The notes under the pieces are model-generated. The model did no database searches. It had not been told where the DNA came from and saw only the letters and a list, made by a program, of their open reading frames with translations. A program made the position numbers and the translations under genes. From Pseudomonas lundensis (GTDB lineage: Bacteria > Pseudomonadota > Gammaproteobacteria > Pseudomonadales > Pseudomonadaceae), in NCBI RefSeq assembly GCF_001042985.1, contig NZ_JYKY01000031.1:1-49550 (forward strand): a DNA stretch of 49,550 bases, given 5' to 3'. Below, one piece after another: positions 49,183 to 49,550 of the stretch; the stretch's first letter is position 1; the number at the start of each line of letters is the position of its first letter.

Positions 49183-49222
49183 ACACCTCCAAGCCTTAAA
49201 ATGAGGCCCATTAGGAGGTGCC

Positions 49223-49501
49223 ATGAGCAACCAGCGATATCCCGAAGAATTCAAAATCCAGGCGGTCAAACAAGTGACCGAAAAGAAGCTTCCTGTCTCG
49301 GAGGTGGCTGCACGATTGGGTGTGTCCGTGCACAGCCTCTATGCCTGGGTTAAGCGCTACACCAAGCCCCAGGAACAGCGCGTTGAGGAGGATGATCAGA
49401 GCGCTGAGGTTCGTCGTCTACGGGCCGAGCTGAAACGGGTGACGGAGGAGCGAGACATCTTAAAAAAGGCCGCCGCGTACTTTGCCAAGGAGTGCGGCTG
49501 A
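49223..49501 (+). CDS. IS3-family transposase OrfA
   Basis: 92 residues. SNQRYPEEFKIQAVKQVTEKKLPVSEVAARLGVSVHSLYAWVKRY is the HTH of the IS3/IS911 OrfA (transposase_8) family. A leucine-zipper-like helix follows: VRRLRAELKRVTEERDILKKAAAYFAKE, used for OrfAB dimer formation. AGGAGG precedes ATG 49223. It alone can act as a DNA-binding regulator; the active transposase is the OrfAB fusion made by frameshifting. Confidence 0.95.
   Translation: MSNQRYPEEFKIQAVKQVTEKKLPVSEVAARLGVSVHSLYAWVKRYTKPQEQRVEEDDQSAEVRRLRAELKRVTEERDILKKAAAYFAKECG
49462..49468 (+). promoter_or_regulatory. Programmed -1 frameshift heptamer (A AAA AAG)
   Basis: AAAAAAG in the zero frame reads tt-A AAA AAG, the classic slippery sequence. 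A -1 shift here joins OrfA to the OrfB frame, which continues open through 49550. Confidence 0.8.
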
Positions 49502-49550
49502 AGTACGCCTTTATTAAGCAGCAAGCGGGTCATTACGCGATTCGACGGCT
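49468..49550 (+). CDS. IS3-family transposase OrfB, start only
   Basis: After the -1 shift the frame reads GRRVLCQGVRL and then KYAFIKQQAGHYAIRRL up to the window edge. KYAFI and the following region are the usual start of IS3-family OrfB (the HTH_21 part). The integrase core with the DDE residues lies beyond the window. Confidence 0.85.

Larger units (their letters stand above)
49161..49550 (+). mobile_element. Left end of a second IS3-family insertion sequence (partial)
   Basis: The terminus begins TGAATCGCCCCTAGTTTCGT with AGACACC next, resembling the IS2-like IS3-subgroup end (TG-AT--GCCCCTA...AGACACC). It is followed by OrfA, an A6G frameshift signal and the start of OrfB, running off the window. 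Its end differs from the IS end at 1-127, so these are probably two different elements, both transcribed rightward. Confidence 0.85.

Noticed and set aside
1..49550. The two edge IS elements as one composite transposon
   Set aside because: The visible termini differ (complement TGTAGTGG... at the left, TGAATCGCCCC... at the right) and the 49 kb between are ordinary core genes.
1..49550. CRISPR array, prophage, tRNA or rRNA genes
   Set aside because: No regularly spaced repeats, no phage structural genes, and no cloverleaf or rRNA sequence was seen on either strand.

Overview
The window is chromosomal DNA of a Pseudomonas, most likely of the fluorescens lineage. The evidence is an OprI-type major lipoprotein, CysB of the exact family length, a tesA/ybbA-ybbP/greB block, an apeB-rluA-minE-minD-minC-htrB-patatin block, a Prc/AlgO-type protease next to a quinone oxidoreductase, a DUF6124-type gene, REP-like hairpins and generally high G+C. 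No rRNA, tRNA or CRISPR array was seen.

Layout. 1-440: the right end of an IS3-family element joined to the C-terminal stump of an acyl-CoA thioesterase gene, then a fragment of a repeat. 444-7517: small membrane protein, chemoreceptor, TatD, a SLT/solute-binding lytic transglycosylase, DoxX, a conserved small protein, a PI-PLC-like protein and GreB. 7552-13248: a YbbA/YbbP-type ABC exporter transcribed back to back with tesA, a small Cys-containing protein, an L,D-transpeptidase and oprI. 13731-20755: acetyltransferase, macro-domain protein, PPK2, DAHP synthase, PilZ protein, thioredoxin-like protein, 5'-nucleotidase, universal stress protein and cysB. 20917-26282: a duplicated DUF4329/JAB-like protein, a catalase-like plus RoxA/MauG-like cytochrome pair, and an FKBP lipoprotein. 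26283-31928: an inverted pair of perfect DnaA boxes, an HTH/unknown/SEL1 operon, prc, qor and a HAD phosphatase. 31963-37589: an ABC importer operon of the 2-aminoethylphosphonate type with an embedded alkaline-phosphatase-superfamily enzyme, and a divergent GntR/UTRA regulator with two DasR/PhnF-like palindromes. 37586-40215: MscS-type channel, a 168-bp palindromic element and a 60-residue membrane protein. 40351-46739: apeB, rluA, minEDC, htrB-type acyltransferase and patatin phospholipase. 46823-49550: a DUF6124 gene with a long structured leader, then an A+T-richer gene for a large beta-rich protein cut by a second IS3-family element that runs off the window.

Much of the content concerns the cell envelope: lytic transglycosylase, L,D-transpeptidase, OprI, Prc, lipid A acyltransferase, TesA, patatin, MscS channel and Min division control. 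Both edges lie inside IS3-family elements, which is what a contig broken at repeats would look like. The termini of the two elements do not match, so they are probably different insertion sequences. The parts least explained by known biology are the 168-bp palindromic repeat and its decayed relative near the left IS, the DUF6124 leader, the DnaA-box pair, the duplicated JAB-like protein and the truncated low-G+C gene. I did not find a convincing complete new defence or biosynthetic system.
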